46,489 nt of DNA. It comes from a virus. This document shows, piece by piece, positions 32,330-40,613 of this stretch. The position numbers and the translations under genes are program-made. Each line of letters begins with the position of its first letter. The stretch's first letter is position 1. The notes under the pieces are model-generated. The model searched no databases, was not told the DNA's origin, and saw only the letters and a list, made by a program, of their open reading frames with translations. The stretch covers positions 1 through 46,489 of IMG/VR virus record IMGVR_UViG_3300046463_000534, one strand, 5' to 3'.

Positions 32330-32339
32330 AAAGCTGCCC

Positions 32340-32774
32340 GTGACGTTGGCGGTGTTTCAATCCCAGGTCGATGCCGCGTTGACCGCGTACGAGTGGGCGA
32401 CCGCTCGTGCGCGGTGGCGCGCCGAACTCGAGAGCCAGCAGCAATCGTTGCAGGCCGCGCTCTTAATGGCCGGCATGTATGGCATCGAGCGCGAACCGCT
32501 CGAGGCGCGGCTCCTCCAGATCGCGGATGAACTTCAGGGAGATGTCACGGCCGACCAGGTGTCCGTCCACCCGCTGCGCAGCGTGCCGATGGATCTCATT
32601 ACGGATGCGGTGGTGCGGCGCCTGCTCCGCATCCCTGCGGGGATTCCGGTGCTGAGCGTCAAGGTGGCGCCGAATCCACAGGACGTGCTTGATGCCATCG
32701 CGGTGATCGCGCAACGGTGGTCGACCCCGAACGGCGCGCAGCCGGAGGAACAGACACGGACGGTGTCCGCGTAA
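32340..32774 (+). CDS. Hypothetical helical protein
   Basis: The 144-residue product starts at GTG 32340. A helical N-terminus with coiled-coil potential (WATARARWRAELESQQQSLQ) is followed by a short beta part and a helix (VLDAIAVIAQRWSTPNG). No domain known. It precedes the large repeat protein and may be co-expressed with it. Confidence 0.5.
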   Translation: MTLAVFQSQVDAALTAYEWATARARWRAELESQQQSLQAALLMAGMYGIEREPLEARLLQIADELQGDVTADQVSVHPLRSVPMDLITDAVVRRLLRIPAGIPVLSVKVAPNPQDVLDAIAVIAQRWSTPNGAQPEEQTRTVSA

Positions 32775-32777
32775 GCC

Positions 32778-34757
32778 ATGTATAACCGGATCGACAAACG
32801 CATCGTCGCGCGCACCGAGGGGCCGACCTATCCGCCCCGTGCGGCGCAGACTGTCGATCTGCTCGTCGCGAAGTGGATTCCCGTCACGGCCGCGCTGCTG
32901 GGGTGCTTTGTCACGCCGTCCCGCGCGAAACTCGACGTCCGGTATTACGACTGGCACGTTGCCGCCCCGATTTCGCGAGACGTCACCCTTAACGACGCGA
33001 ACGTTCAGAAGCAGCTCCCGGCGAGTACGGCGGAGCAGAGTCTCAGTCATGCGGTCACGCCCGCGCGCCAGAAGCTCGACGTTCGGACCTACGACTGGTA
33101 TCTCTCGGCGCCGATCTCGAGCGACGTCAGTCTGAACGACGCGACCGTCCGGACCTGGCTGCCGGTCTTCATCGGGCACGGCGAGCGGACACCAGACGGT
33201 CCACGGCTCGACGTTCGATCCCAGACGTGGTACGCGGATCCTTCGACGTGGTGGCCGAGCGTCGTGGACCCGGTTACCGCGGCACGGCAGCCGGTCATCA
33301 GCGATCACGGAGATCGCACCAGATCCGCGCCGACGCTCGATGTGCGCGCGCACGAGTGGTACCGGGACGCGTCGCCGTGGTGGCCGCAGACGGTCGATCC
33401 GGTCACGGCGCAGTTCTCTCCGGCGACGCGCGCGGCCGGCGATCGCACGGCCAACGCCCGCACACTCGATGTCCGCAGCTATGAGATCGGGTTCACGCCG
33501 CAACCGCCGCCGCCGGCCAGCGGCAGCAGCGGGCCATCCGGGGCGCTCGCCGGCTCGTCCGGCTGGTATCTGCGGCGGGTCTACGAGCGCACGACTGGTC
33601 CGCAACTGGTCTTCACCGCCACGCTGCCGGCCAGCGGACCCACCGTCGCGCAGACCGCGCCGGCCTGGGCCGACACCGGCGGTCTCACGCGTGCGGCTGC
33701 TCGACTGGACGTCCGCGCCTCCGACTGGTACGCGAACGCCTCCTCGTGGTGGCCACGGACGGTTGATCCGCTCACGGCGAGTCGGGCATCAGTCTTCAGC
33801 GATCATGGCGATCGGACACGCGCGCGTGGCCCGCTCGAGGTGCGCGGGTACGAGTGGAGTGCGCCGGCGTGGATCACGGCGACGCTCCCCGCGACTGGCC
33901 CGACGGTCGCGCAGACGGTCCCCGCCTTTATCGACACGGGAACGCGCACGGCGGATCGATCCCGCAGCGATCGGTTCCTCGCGCAGTCGATTCCGGACAT
34001 CTTCGGTGTCCCGGATGACTGGATTACGTGGGTGCCGTTCCAGTCCACCGGTGGACGCACCAGCGACCGAGCCAAGCTCGATGTCCGCGCCTACGAGTGG
34101 ACCTCCGGCACGTTCACGGCGACCCTGCCCGCGCCCGCGACGGTCGCGCAGACCGCGCCCGCGTTCCTCGACACGGGCGGAAGGATCCGCGATCCCTACC
34201 GACTGGATGTCCGCCGGTACGAGTGGAGCACGGGCACCTTCACCGCCACGCTGCCGGTGGTGGCGACCGTTGCACAAACGGCGCCCGCGTTCGTGGATAC
34301 GGGGGGACGGACGCGTGATCGTGATCGCCTGGATGTCCGGCGGTATGACTGGGCCTCAGACGGCTGGCTGCCCCTCAGTCGGTTGCCGACGGTGGCCCAG
34401 ACGATCTCGACCTTCGTGGACACGGGCGGCCTGACGCGCGATCGCGCACGGCTGGATGTGCGCGCCTACGAATGGAGCGCGCCGGCGGGACGCTCCTCGC
34501 TCGTCTTCCTGCCGACGGTGGCGCAGACGCTCCCGGCCTTCCAGAACCAGAGCCATCGCACGGCGGACCGGGCAAAGCTGGACGTGCGTGCGTACGAGTG
34601 GGCCGCACGCTACAGCACGGTCCCTGGCGCGACGATTTTCACCGTGGTGCCGCAACCCAACCAGACATGGCGGCTCGCGCGTCGCCATAACTGGACGTCA
34701 ACCGCCCGACAGACGACGTGGCGCGCTCCGCGTCGCGGGTCATGGGAGGACGTGTGA
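32778..34757 (+). CDS. Large 42-residue-repeat protein (LDVR repeats)
   Basis: The 659-residue protein is made of about 42-residue units whose most constant part is LDVRxYxW. I count eleven LDVR and one LEVR, at residues 52, 100, 144, 187, 230, 310, 353, 434, 476, 518, 559 and 601. Steps are 41-48, or about 80 where one unit is degenerate (near 395) or replaced by a Pro/Gly/Ser linker (240-262). Many units also carry TATLP, TVAQTAPAF and DTGGRT. There is no signal peptide or membrane span. It lies before the small fibre-like and terminase genes, so a fibre or decoration role is likely. No family is recognised. Confidence 0.7.
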   Translation: MYNRIDKRIVARTEGPTYPPRAAQTVDLLVAKWIPVTAALLGCFVTPSRAKLDVRYYDWHVAAPISRDVTLNDANVQKQLPASTAEQSLSHAVTPARQKLDVRTYDWYLSAPISSDVSLNDATVRTWLPVFIGHGERTPDGPRLDVRSQTWYADPSTWWPSVVDPVTAARQPVISDHGDRTRSAPTLDVRAHEWYRDASPWWPQTVDPVTAQFSPATRAAGDRTANARTLDVRSYEIGFTPQPPPPASGSSGPSGALAGSSGWYLRRVYERTTGPQLVFTATLPASGPTVAQTAPAWADTGGLTRAAARLDVRASDWYANASSWWPRTVDPLTASRASVFSDHGDRTRARGPLEVRGYEWSAPAWITATLPATGPTVAQTVPAFIDTGTRTADRSRSDRFLAQSIPDIFGVPDDWITWVPFQSTGGRTSDRAKLDVRAYEWTSGTFTATLPAPATVAQTAPAFLDTGGRIRDPYRLDVRRYEWSTGTFTATLPVVATVAQTAPAFVDTGGRTRDRDRLDVRRYDWASDGWLPLSRLPTVAQTISTFVDTGGLTRDRARLDVRAYEWSAPAGRSSLVFLPTVAQTLPAFQNQSHRTADRAKLDVRAYEWAARYSTVPGATIFTVVPQPNQTWRLARRHNWTSTARQTTWRAPRRGSWEDV

Positions 34758-35050
34758 GCCGCCTGAACGCCGTCGACACCAAAGACCCCAGCGAGTCCAA
34801 AACCTACTCAATGGACTGGAGCCCGCAACTCAACAGCGGCGCCACCATCAGCACCAGCACCTGGACGCTGCCGAGCGCGCTCACCGCGATCGCGACCGCG
34901 ACCTCCGGAGCTGTGACGTCGGTGCTCCTCTCCGGCGGGAACGACGGCCAGGACTACGAGTGCCTGAACACGATTACCACCAGTGACAGCGAGACGCTGA
35001 CGAAAGCTGGCACGCTGCGTGTCCGTCGCGCTGACCGGCTCTCACGGTAA
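34754..35050 (+). CDS. Small virion beta-domain protein (head fibre/decoration type)
   Basis: I use GTG 34754, overlapping the previous stop, with GGGAGG just upstream; this gives 98 residues. KDPSESKTYSMDWSPQLNSG, ATISTSTWTLP and LLSGGNDGQDYECLNTITT match a small beta domain seen in many phage virion-associated proteins encoded near terminase and portal. No catalytic motif. Its exact place in the particle is not known. Confidence 0.6.
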   Translation: MSRLNAVDTKDPSESKTYSMDWSPQLNSGATISTSTWTLPSALTAIATATSGAVTSVLLSGGNDGQDYECLNTITTSDSETLTKAGTLRVRRADRLSR

Positions 35051-35080
35051 GCGTCATCAAAAGTAGACAGTTCTAGAACC

Positions 35081-35383
35081 ATGAAGGGCAAGAAGACCGG
35101 CGGTCGGACAAAGGGCACCCCGAACAAGGTGACGCGGGAAATGAAAGTCATCGCCTACGAGATGACGATCGGCAATCAGGCGTACATGGCGGCGTTACAG
35201 AAGCGCCTCAAGAGCGGGAAGGCGCATCCGTCGGTCGAGACCTTCGTGCTCGCGCATGCGGTGGGGAAACCGGCCGAAACGGTCAATCTGAACGCGCGCG
35301 AGCTGCCGCCGCTGATGGTGATTGACGAACTCTCGGACGCGGACATCGCGGCCATTCATGACGCGCACGCCGACGACGCGTGA
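35081..35383 (+). CDS. Terminase small subunit-like protein
   Basis: The 100-residue product starts with a basic KGKKTGGRTKGTPNKVTREM, the pattern seen at the start of many small terminase-type proteins, then helices and an acidic C-terminus (ELSDADIAAIHDAHADD). It overlaps the start of the large terminase gene, the standard arrangement. It would recognise phage DNA for packaging. Short relative to classic small subunits (140-180). Confidence 0.65.
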   Translation: MKGKKTGGRTKGTPNKVTREMKVIAYEMTIGNQAYMAALQKRLKSGKAHPSVETFVLAHAVGKPAETVNLNARELPPLMVIDELSDADIAAIHDAHADDA

Positions 35384-36653
35384 GCGGAGTCGATTCGGGC
35401 TGCATCGCGGGGGCCAGATTGAGGTCTGGCAGGACCGGCGGCGGTTCAAGGTGGTGGCGGCGGGACGACGCTGGGGGAAGACACAGATCGGGCGTGCGTG
35501 GTTGTTGGCGCAGGCCCAGCGACGCGGAGCGGGCCGGTACTGGTATGTCGCGCCGACGCGGGAAGACGCGAAGGACATTATGTGGGCGGATCTCAAGGCG
35601 GCCTGCCATCCGCAATGGCTGCGAGAGGCACCTCGAGAAAGCGACCTCGCCTTGATTCTGATCAACGGCGCCGAAGTCCGACTCTGGTCCGCCGAGAAAG
35701 CCGACAGCCTGCGCGGACGCGCGTTGCGGGCGATGGTGATGGACGAATACGCTGACATGGATCCGAGCATCTATCACGAAATTCTGCGACCGGCGCTGGC
35801 CGATTACCGGGCGCCGGCTTTGTTCATTGGCACGCCCAAGAGCTTCAACCATTTCTACGATCTGTACGAGCGGGGGCAGAATCCGGAGTTCCCATCGTGG
35901 GGATCGTGGCAGTTCAAGAGTCTCGACAATCCCTGTCTCGATCGCGAGGAAATCGAGGAAGCGCGACGCGAGTCCGATCCGCGCACGTTTCGACAGGAGT
36001 GGGAAGCCAGTTTCGAGGCGTTGGCAGGACGCGCGTACTATGCGTTCGCACGCCAGGCGCACGTGGCGCCCGTCACGCTTGCCGCGGGCCGGCCCGTGTG
36101 CGTGTCCTTCGATTTCAACGTGAATCCTGCGACGGCGATCATCGGCCAACCGCATGGGGACGAGCCGTGGTTCTGGCGCGAAGTCTTCCTGACGCATCTG
36201 GGCGGAGAGGCGACTCGAGCCTGTGCGCTGAAAGCGCAGGCGCTGCTCCGCGAAGCCGGGTGGGACGGGGCACTCCGCATCTACGGAGATCCGGCCGGCA
36301 AATCCGCGAAAACGACTGGCCCGTCCGACCATGCGGTCTTGCGGGAGGTCTTTCCGACCGCCGCGTGGTGCATTGGCCATGCCGCGCCGCACGTCCGCGA
36401 TCGGGTGGCGGCCATGAACGCCCGGTTCGTCACGATGGACGGGCAGACTCATTGCCGGATCGACCCGTCGTGTGCGCATCTCATTAGCGATTGCGAACAG
36501 GTGGTCTTTCTCGACAACGGGGATCTCGACAAGAAGTCGAATCCCATGCTCACGCACGTCTCGGACGCGGCCGGCTACTGGGTCCATGCCGAGTTCCCGG
36601 TGCAGCATCCGCACATCAGCGTCGGTCGCATCCGGGTCGAACGCTTTCTCTAG
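35358..36653 (+). CDS. terL: Terminase large subunit
   Basis: I choose ATG 35358 (431 residues), overlapping the small subunit by 26 bases; ATG 35322 would add 12. Walker A is AGRRWGKT at residues 35-42; Walker B is AMVMDEYADM at 125-134; SAEKADSLRG precedes it as usual. The nuclease domain has SFDFNVNP with Asp252, IYGDPAGKS, and a last Asp in HVSDAAGY. It is the ATP-driven packaging motor and cutter. All key residues are visible. Confidence 0.92.
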   Translation: MTRTPTTRERSRFGLHRGGQIEVWQDRRRFKVVAAGRRWGKTQIGRAWLLAQAQRRGAGRYWYVAPTREDAKDIMWADLKAACHPQWLREAPRESDLALILINGAEVRLWSAEKADSLRGRALRAMVMDEYADMDPSIYHEILRPALADYRAPALFIGTPKSFNHFYDLYERGQNPEFPSWGSWQFKSLDNPCLDREEIEEARRESDPRTFRQEWEASFEALAGRAYYAFARQAHVAPVTLAAGRPVCVSFDFNVNPATAIIGQPHGDEPWFWREVFLTHLGGEATRACALKAQALLREAGWDGALRIYGDPAGKSAKTTGPSDHAVLREVFPTAAWCIGHAAPHVRDRVAAMNARFVTMDGQTHCRIDPSCAHLISDCEQVVFLDNGDLDKKSNPMLTHVSDAAGYWVHAEFPVQHPHISVGRIRVERFL

Positions 36654-36662
36654 GAGGACAGC

Positions 36663-36878
36663 ATGCCAGGCGGACACAAAGGCTCTCGGCTCGACAGTCT
36701 CCAAGCGCAACGCCTCGTGGCAGGGTTGGACATTTCCGGCTTGGCGAGAAAGGCCAACGTCTCGGACTATTTGATCGTCGAGATGGAGCGGGGCGGCAAC
36801 TGCGAGGTCTACGAAGCGCAGCGGATCGCGGATGCGCTGGGCGTCTCGCTGGTGACGTTGGGCGAAAAGAAGCTCTAA
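36663..36878 (+). CDS. Small XRE-like HTH protein in the head operon
   Basis: The 71-residue protein follows the terminase gene, with AGGAGGA before the ATG. Its core, LDISGLARKANVSDYLIVEM and then ERGGNCEVYEAQRIADAL, is a helix-turn-helix. A regulator between terminase and portal is uncommon. By my hand alignment, 26 of 52 positions are identical to the N-terminus of the protein at 40122, so they are paralogues. Confidence 0.65.
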   Translation: MPGGHKGSRLDSLQAQRLVAGLDISGLARKANVSDYLIVEMERGGNCEVYEAQRIADALGVSLVTLGEKKL

Positions 36879-36880
36879 CG

Positions 36881-37066
36881 GTGGCGCGGCCCACGCTCGC
36901 CCGCGGTGAATCGTCGACGCCCGTGACGGTCAAGATGCCCGACAGTGTCTACGACCGCGCGTATGCGGTGGCCTGCGAGCGGCGCATGAGCGTGCCCGAA
37001 CTGATGCGGCGTGCCCTCGCGCGCCTGTTGAAGGATTTAGACATTCAAACTTCCGCCTCCAAGTAA
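36881..37066 (+). CDS. Ribbon-helix-helix DNA-binding protein
   Basis: The 61-residue product starts at GTG two bases after the previous stop. VTVKMPDSVYDRAYAVACER followed by MSVPELMRRALARLLKD is the ribbon-helix-helix fold (CopG/Arc type). It follows the HTH gene and precedes the portal gene, so the head operon holds at least two small DNA-binding proteins. They may regulate late expression. Confidence 0.65.
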   Translation: MARPTLARGESSTPVTVKMPDSVYDRAYAVACERRMSVPELMRRALARLLKDLDIQTSASK

Positions 37067-37102
37067 CTCAGCCGCACCATATACGCGGCACTTTCCCCCT
37101 TC

Positions 37103-38722
37103 ATGTCCATTACTTCGATTCGCCTGTCTGGCCAGCAGCCAGCGGTGACCTCGACCCACCCGCAGTACGCGATCTTTGCGCCCGTATGGCAAAAACTGGA
37201 AGACGCCTACGAGGGGGCGGGTGGTTTTCTCGATGGCACCTATCTCGTGGCGCATCCGCGGGAGTGGGACGACTACACCGCCGCGACTCCGAAGAAGCCG
37301 AGCAAGAAGCTGAAAGCGCGTCGGGCGATTGCGCGGTACGAGAACCTGGCCGCCCAGATTCTGAACCAGCTGAAATCCGCCCTGTTTCGTGGCGCCGTCA
37401 TCCGGACGATTGGTTCGGGGACTGACACGCAGGATCATCCGCTCGCCACCTGGTGGGAAAACGTCGACGGCCGCCGGAACACCATCGACGATTACATGTC
37501 GTACACGTGGACGGCGTGCGGCCTCTACGGCCACATCGCGCATTTGATGGAGCGACCGGAAGAGTCCGAGCCACCCGCGACCCAGGCTGAAGCGGGCCAG
37601 CCGTTTCTCTGCACGTATACCCCGCTCGACATCGGCGATTGGATCGTCGACGACTACGGCACGCTGACGGCGGTCAAGCTGTTCGAGGTGATTCCTCGGA
37701 CGGACATTACGCTGCCGGCGCGCGGCGATGTCCTGCGCGTGCGCTACGTCACGGAAGACAAGTGGATGCTCGCCACGGCGCAAGGCACGGCGACGGGGCA
37801 GGCGGCATCGGCCATCATGGACAAAGAAGGTGATCACGGCTTTGGTCGGCTGCCGGTCATCTTCCAGTATGCGAAACGGCGCGCGATGTCGACGGTCATG
37901 GGGCAGTCGATTCTCGGCGATCCCCAGCTCTACATCGACCTGTACAACCTGACGAGCGAGCTGCGAGAACTGCTGCGCAATCAGACGTTCTCCATCCTGA
38001 ACGTGGTGCTGGGCACCGGACCCGACGCGATGTCGGTGGAAAAAGCCGTGGCGCTCTTGACCGCTGGTGGGGGTACGGGAACGGAGAACGTGCTGTTCTC
38101 CGCGGCGGCGTCAGCGTACGTGACCGCCGACGCCGCCAATGTCACCGCGTACCAGAACGAGCGCGCGCAACTCATGCGCACGATCTACCGGCTCGCGGGT
38201 GTGCCCTGGGAAGCCGACTCCAAGGATGCCGAAGCGTCCGGCTCACTGAAGCTGAAGCGCGAGGACATGAACCAGGTGCTCGCCTCGTACGCGGACGAGT
38301 GCGAAAAGGCCGAGTATCAGTTCGTGGAGCTCTGGTTCCGGTTTCACTATCCGGATACATGGCAGCAGGAACTCGAGGATGCCGAGGTCGTGATTCGGTA
38401 TCCGGATTCGTTCGATACGACGCCGTTCGTCGAACTGCTCGAGCAAGCACAGGCCGCGCTGACGTTGAACATGGACGAGATGAGTCCGACGTTCGCCGTG
38501 GAGTTGCGCCGTCGGCTCGTGGCAAAGTTCATGCCGGATGCCAGCGAGGAGACGACGAACGCGATCACGGCGGAGCTTGAGAAGTCCTCCCAGCAACTCC
38601 AGGCACCCGGACTCGCGCAGAAGATGGCGCAGTTGCAAAAGATGTACTCCATGCCGCCGCCGCCGCCCAACACGCGCTCGCTCGGCACGCAATCGGGTGA
38701 TACCGGAGACGTCGCCGCATGA
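37103..38722 (+). CDS. Portal protein
   Basis: The 539-residue protein has the portal pattern of the DUF4055 type: YEGAGGFLDGTYL near the start, RYENLAAQILNQLKSALFRG, a middle beta region (YTPLDIGDWIVDDYG), the helical LYNLTSELRELLRNQTFS, and a long C-terminal helical part ending in a Pro-rich tail. It forms the dodecameric ring through which DNA enters. It lies between terminase and minor head protein genes. The start is ATG 37103 without a strong ribosome site. Confidence 0.85.
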   Translation: MSITSIRLSGQQPAVTSTHPQYAIFAPVWQKLEDAYEGAGGFLDGTYLVAHPREWDDYTAATPKKPSKKLKARRAIARYENLAAQILNQLKSALFRGAVIRTIGSGTDTQDHPLATWWENVDGRRNTIDDYMSYTWTACGLYGHIAHLMERPEESEPPATQAEAGQPFLCTYTPLDIGDWIVDDYGTLTAVKLFEVIPRTDITLPARGDVLRVRYVTEDKWMLATAQGTATGQAASAIMDKEGDHGFGRLPVIFQYAKRRAMSTVMGQSILGDPQLYIDLYNLTSELRELLRNQTFSILNVVLGTGPDAMSVEKAVALLTAGGGTGTENVLFSAAASAYVTADAANVTAYQNERAQLMRTIYRLAGVPWEADSKDAEASGSLKLKREDMNQVLASYADECEKAEYQFVELWFRFHYPDTWQQELEDAEVVIRYPDSFDTTPFVELLEQAQAALTLNMDEMSPTFAVELRRRLVAKFMPDASEETTNAITAELEKSSQQLQAPGLAQKMAQLQKMYSMPPPPPNTRSLGTQSGDTGDVAA

Positions 38723-39582
38723 GCGATCAAGTGCAGGCGCTGTTGACGGAAGCCGACAAGCTCGCCGCCGTGGCGGAGGCCATCGGCCGCGCCTACGCCA
38801 CGGAACTGGCGCGCGTGCTGCGCGATCTCGAGCGGCAGCTCCGGCAGCTCGCCGCAGCCGCCCTGGAGGGGTCCCAGACGGCGCTGGCCCGTGCCGTGCG
38901 CGCGGCCAAGCTACGGAAAGAACTCCAGCGGGCGCTGAATGCGGCCGGCTACGCCCATCTGACCGAAACGGCCACGACGGGATCGTTGGACGCGCTGTTG
39001 GTGCAGATGGCCGCCGTGCGCGGCGCGGCGAAGCTCGCGGCCTTTACCGCGTCAGATCAGACGCGCATCGTGGCGCTCAAGAAGCTGGCGGAGATCGACC
39101 TCCTTGGGGCGGGCGATGAACTGGCGCACGCGCTCTGGCGCACGCTCGCGCAAGGCTTGTATTCCCAGCGGACCATCAGCGACCTCATGGCCGATCTCGC
39201 CGATGCGGTGGACGTCGAGGAGTCTCGGCTCCGGACGCTGTACGACACCACGGTGTCAATCTTCACGCGCCAGGTCGAAGCGTTGAAGTCGACGAACACG
39301 CCCGAGGAAGTGTTTGCCTATATCGGCCCGGTCGATGCGAAGCTGCGGCCGTTCTGCCGCGCGCATGTCGGCAAGGTCTATGACCGCCGCGCCATCGACG
39401 CGATGGACAACGGCCAGCTCCCGAACGTGTTCCTGACGGGTGGCGGCTACAACTGTCGACACACCTGGCAGGCCGTCAGCAAGTTCTCGGAACTGCGTGA
39501 TCTGCTCGGCACGGGCGCGCGCATTCCCGAAGTCGCCACCGCCGTCGGCCGAGTGCCGGTCGGCGGAACGAGGGCCGCGTAA
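38719..39582 (+). CDS. Minor head protein (SPP1 gp7/Mu F-like)
   Basis: The 287-residue product starts by ATGA overlap with the portal gene. The N-terminal 190 residues are helical and Ala/Leu-rich. The C-terminal part has YIGPVDAKLRPFCRAHVGKV and GGYNCRHTW, the Cys/His-containing motif of phage minor head proteins. These bind the portal and take part in head assembly and DNA entry. Confidence 0.8.
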   Translation: MSDQVQALLTEADKLAAVAEAIGRAYATELARVLRDLERQLRQLAAAALEGSQTALARAVRAAKLRKELQRALNAAGYAHLTETATTGSLDALLVQMAAVRGAAKLAAFTASDQTRIVALKKLAEIDLLGAGDELAHALWRTLAQGLYSQRTISDLMADLADAVDVEESRLRTLYDTTVSIFTRQVEALKSTNTPEEVFAYIGPVDAKLRPFCRAHVGKVYDRRAIDAMDNGQLPNVFLTGGGYNCRHTWQAVSKFSELRDLLGTGARIPEVATAVGRVPVGGTRAA

Positions 39583-39887
39583 TGGCGGTCGAAGTGACGC
39601 GCACGTTCCCGGCGCTCGACGAGTTGACGCTCGTCACGGTCGACGACATGCGGCAGATCGGGCTGCTGATCCGCGAGCGGATCGTCCGGCGCACCGTGAG
39701 CGGGGTCGACGCCCTCGGCGCGCCGTTCGCGGCGTACTCGCCTGCCTATGCCAAGGCCAAGGCCAAGGCGATCGGCGGGAGTGGCGTCAACCTGCAGGTC
39801 TCGGGCGCGATGCTGAACGACCTCACGATCGTCGACGTGCAGGCCGACGCCGAGACGGCGCAGGTCACGCTCGGGTGGACGCGATGA
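39582..39887 (+). CDS. Virion morphogenesis/neck-type protein
   Basis: The 101-residue protein overlaps the previous stop (TAATG). RIVRRTVSGVDALGAPFAAY, SPAYAKAKAKAIGG, VNLQVSGAMLNDLTI is the motif set of phage virion morphogenesis/neck proteins. No membrane span. It ends by ATGA overlap with the next gene. Confidence 0.65.
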   Translation: MAVEVTRTFPALDELTLVTVDDMRQIGLLIRERIVRRTVSGVDALGAPFAAYSPAYAKAKAKAIGGSGVNLQVSGAMLNDLTIVDVQADAETAQVTLGWTR

Positions 39888-40132
39888 GGAAGACGAAGAC
39901 GCCGAAGGCGCCCAAGACACCCACGCGGGCGCACATCTTCAACCGCGTCACGTTTATCCAGCGCAGCCGCGGGGTGAGCAGTGAAGAAAAGGCGATGTAT
40001 CACAACGTGACCGGCGCCGGGACGTCGCATGTGCGGCGGGTGTTCTTCGACCTCAGTCCCGAAGACGCCGCGCTGTGCCAGACGACGCTCCATGACGCGT
40101 TGGTGACACGGATGACCCCTTATGCCCAATAG
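39884..40132 (+). CDS. Hypothetical small protein in head operon
   Basis: From ATG 39884 (overlap with the previous stop) the product is 82 residues. It begins with a Lys/Pro/Thr-rich basic tail (RKTKTPKAPKTPTRAH) and continues as a compact fold (HVRRVFFDLSPEDAALCQTT). No domain is recognised. It overlaps the next gene by 11 bases. Confidence 0.5.
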   Translation: MRKTKTPKAPKTPTRAHIFNRVTFIQRSRGVSSEEKAMYHNVTGAGTSHVRRVFFDLSPEDAALCQTTLHDALVTRMTPYAQ

Positions 40133-40556
40133 CACCGGCCATCGCCACGACACCCTCGCCACCCGACGTGTGCTCGGCGGCCTCTCGGTCGGCGAACTCG
40201 CCCGACGGGCGAACGTGACCGACGTCCTCATCAATCGGCTGGAAGCGGGCGGCAGTTGTACGCCGGTCGAGAGCCAGCGGATTCTCGATGCCTTGGCCTC
40301 GCCGGCCACGATTACGTCGAATTCGCAGGCGAACCCGACGTCCGTGCTCACGGCCGCCGTGCATGCGTTTCAGACCGGGGACACGGTCGTCCTGGCCGGC
40401 ATCACCGGCGCGAATGCGGACCCCAACGGGACCCGCGTGGCGACACGCGTCGACACGACGCACTTCACGGTGCCCATCAACTGCACGACGGCTGGCGGGA
40501 CCAACGGCACGGCGACGATTGACAAAGCAAGTACCAGCGTAGCGGCGCTCAACTAA
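40122..40556 (+). CDS. HTH fused to a virion-type beta domain
   Basis: The 144-residue product has an N-terminal helix-turn-helix (residues 14-62: LSVGELARRANVTDVLINRL, EAGGSCTPVESQRILDAL) that is half identical to the small HTH protein at 36663. Residues 64-135 form a beta domain (NPTSVLTAAVHAFQTGDTVV, TRVDTTHFTVPINCTTAGG) like those in phage structural proteins and the FCCH-like fold. A DNA-binding domain joined to a structural domain is unusual. It could bind packaged DNA inside the head or regulate head genes. Confidence 0.6.
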   Translation: MPNSTGHRHDTLATRRVLGGLSVGELARRANVTDVLINRLEAGGSCTPVESQRILDALASPATITSNSQANPTSVLTAAVHAFQTGDTVVLAGITGANADPNGTRVATRVDTTHFTVPINCTTAGGTNGTATIDKASTSVAALN

Positions 40557-40557
40557 T

Positions 40558-40603
40558 CGACCAGTATCGGGAAGGCCAGTATCGGCGACCAGTATCGGGA
40601 AGG
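40558..40603. repeat. 18-bp direct repeat upstream of the scaffold gene
   Basis: CGACCAGTATCGGGAAGG occurs at 40558-40575 and 40586-40603, with a third shorter copy (CCAGTATCGG) between them. GGGAAGG in the second copy also acts as the ribosome site for the scaffold gene. The three-fold repeat could bind a regulator or reflect slippage. Confidence 0.85.
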
Positions 40604-40613
40604 ACACAGACAC

